Part shown: positions 56,102 to 56,219 of the stretch, piece by piece
Layout of the letters: every line of letters begins with the position of its first letter
How positions within the stretch are numbered: the first letter of the stretch is position 1
NCBI RefSeq assembly: GCF_004331155.1
Contig: NZ_SJNZ01000021.1
Coordinates: 1 to 56,219 of the forward strand
DNA from: Acinetobacter terrestris
Lineage (GTDB): Bacteria; Pseudomonadota; Gammaproteobacteria; Pseudomonadales; Moraxellaceae
DNA length: 56,219 bases
Direction of reading: 5' to 3'
Notes under the pieces: generated by a model
Told to the model about the DNA's origin: nothing
What the model saw: the letters and a program-made list of their open reading frames with translations, nothing else
The model's database searches: none
Made by a program: the position numbers and the translations under genes

Positions 56102-56219
56102 ATGTTCAATAGTACCGAATTATTCTGCATCATTGATGATTTCTTTCTTAAATTTGAAGCAACTTATTGGAAATTTCTCAAACAATGCCATCATTCTGTA
56201 AGAATCAGACCTGCTCATC
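56102..56219 (+). CDS. IS982-like transposase, N-terminal part, cut by the window end
   Basis: The open frame starts MFNSTELFCIIDDFFLKFEA and continues TYWKFLKQCHHSVRIRPAH to the window edge (39 codons). This resembles, from memory, the N-terminus of IS982-family transposases of Acinetobacter. No catalytic residues are in this part. Completeness beyond the window is unknown. Confidence 0.62.
   Translation, partial: MFNSTELFCIIDDFFLKFEATYWKFLKQCHHSVRIRPAH

Noticed and set aside
1..56219. CRISPR array, tRNA, rRNA, prophage or integron
   Set aside because: No regularly spaced direct repeats, no cloverleaf candidates and no integrase or attachment site were seen on reading both strands.

Overview
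The window is chromosomal DNA from a gammaproteobacterium, almost certainly an Acinetobacter. The evidence is the intact S10-spc-alpha ribosomal block with Acinetobacter-like protein sequences, a short flavohaemoglobin-like protein paired with NsrR, a PlsB of about 858 residues, the pilT-pilU pair, and insertion sequences of Acinetobacter type. No tRNA, rRNA, CRISPR array or prophage was seen. Most of the window is ordinary core genome. The accessory part lies at about 28.9-39.3 kb and at both extreme ends, which carry transposase fragments.

Layout. 1-145: C-terminal remnant of a transposase. 210-1700: Baeyer-Villiger-type flavin monooxygenase with three TCTGACAA repeats upstream. 1845-15657 (all on the minus strand): rpsJ to rplQ, with a clear promoter before rpsJ, a long leader, a hairpin between rpsQ and rplN, a leader hairpin before rpsM, and a strong terminator after rplQ. 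15.7-25.9 kb: glutamine amidotransferase, cystathionine beta-lyase, HerA-like ATPase, truncated haem globin with a perfect NsrR operator, nsrR, engB, a diiron-type hydrolase family protein, a VOC protein, a dicarboxylate/amino acid symporter and a TesB thioesterase. 26.2-28.8 kb: plsB.

28.9-39.3 kb: a complete IS3-family element separates two unrelated gene fragments, a small exported protein and a HEPN-domain protein. Then come REP-like palindromes, three exported proteins (one a lipoprotein, one with a DUF1176-like domain), an SbmA-type peptide transporter, a small orphan gene, a second HEPN-like protein and a disordered, highly charged protein.

39.5-56.2 kb: metG, a membrane protein, an exported metallo-beta-lactamase-fold hydrolase, sbcD-sbcC (DNA end processing), an acyl-CoA thioesterase-like protein, yggS, pilT-pilU (type IV pilus retraction), fur, bamE (outer membrane assembly), rnfH, an SNF-type transporter, bacteriohaemerythrin, and the start of an IS982-like transposase running off the end.

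How the genes fit together. The ribosomal block is one coordinated translation and secretion unit. The globin and nsrR form a nitric oxide sensing and response pair; its oddity is that the globin has lost the NAD(P)H-binding domain and the FAD-binding motif of full flavohaemoglobin. I found no convincing new multi-gene system. The best leads are this NsrR-controlled truncated globin, the IS-associated junction beside a HEPN fragment, and several RNA-like structures in intergenic DNA.
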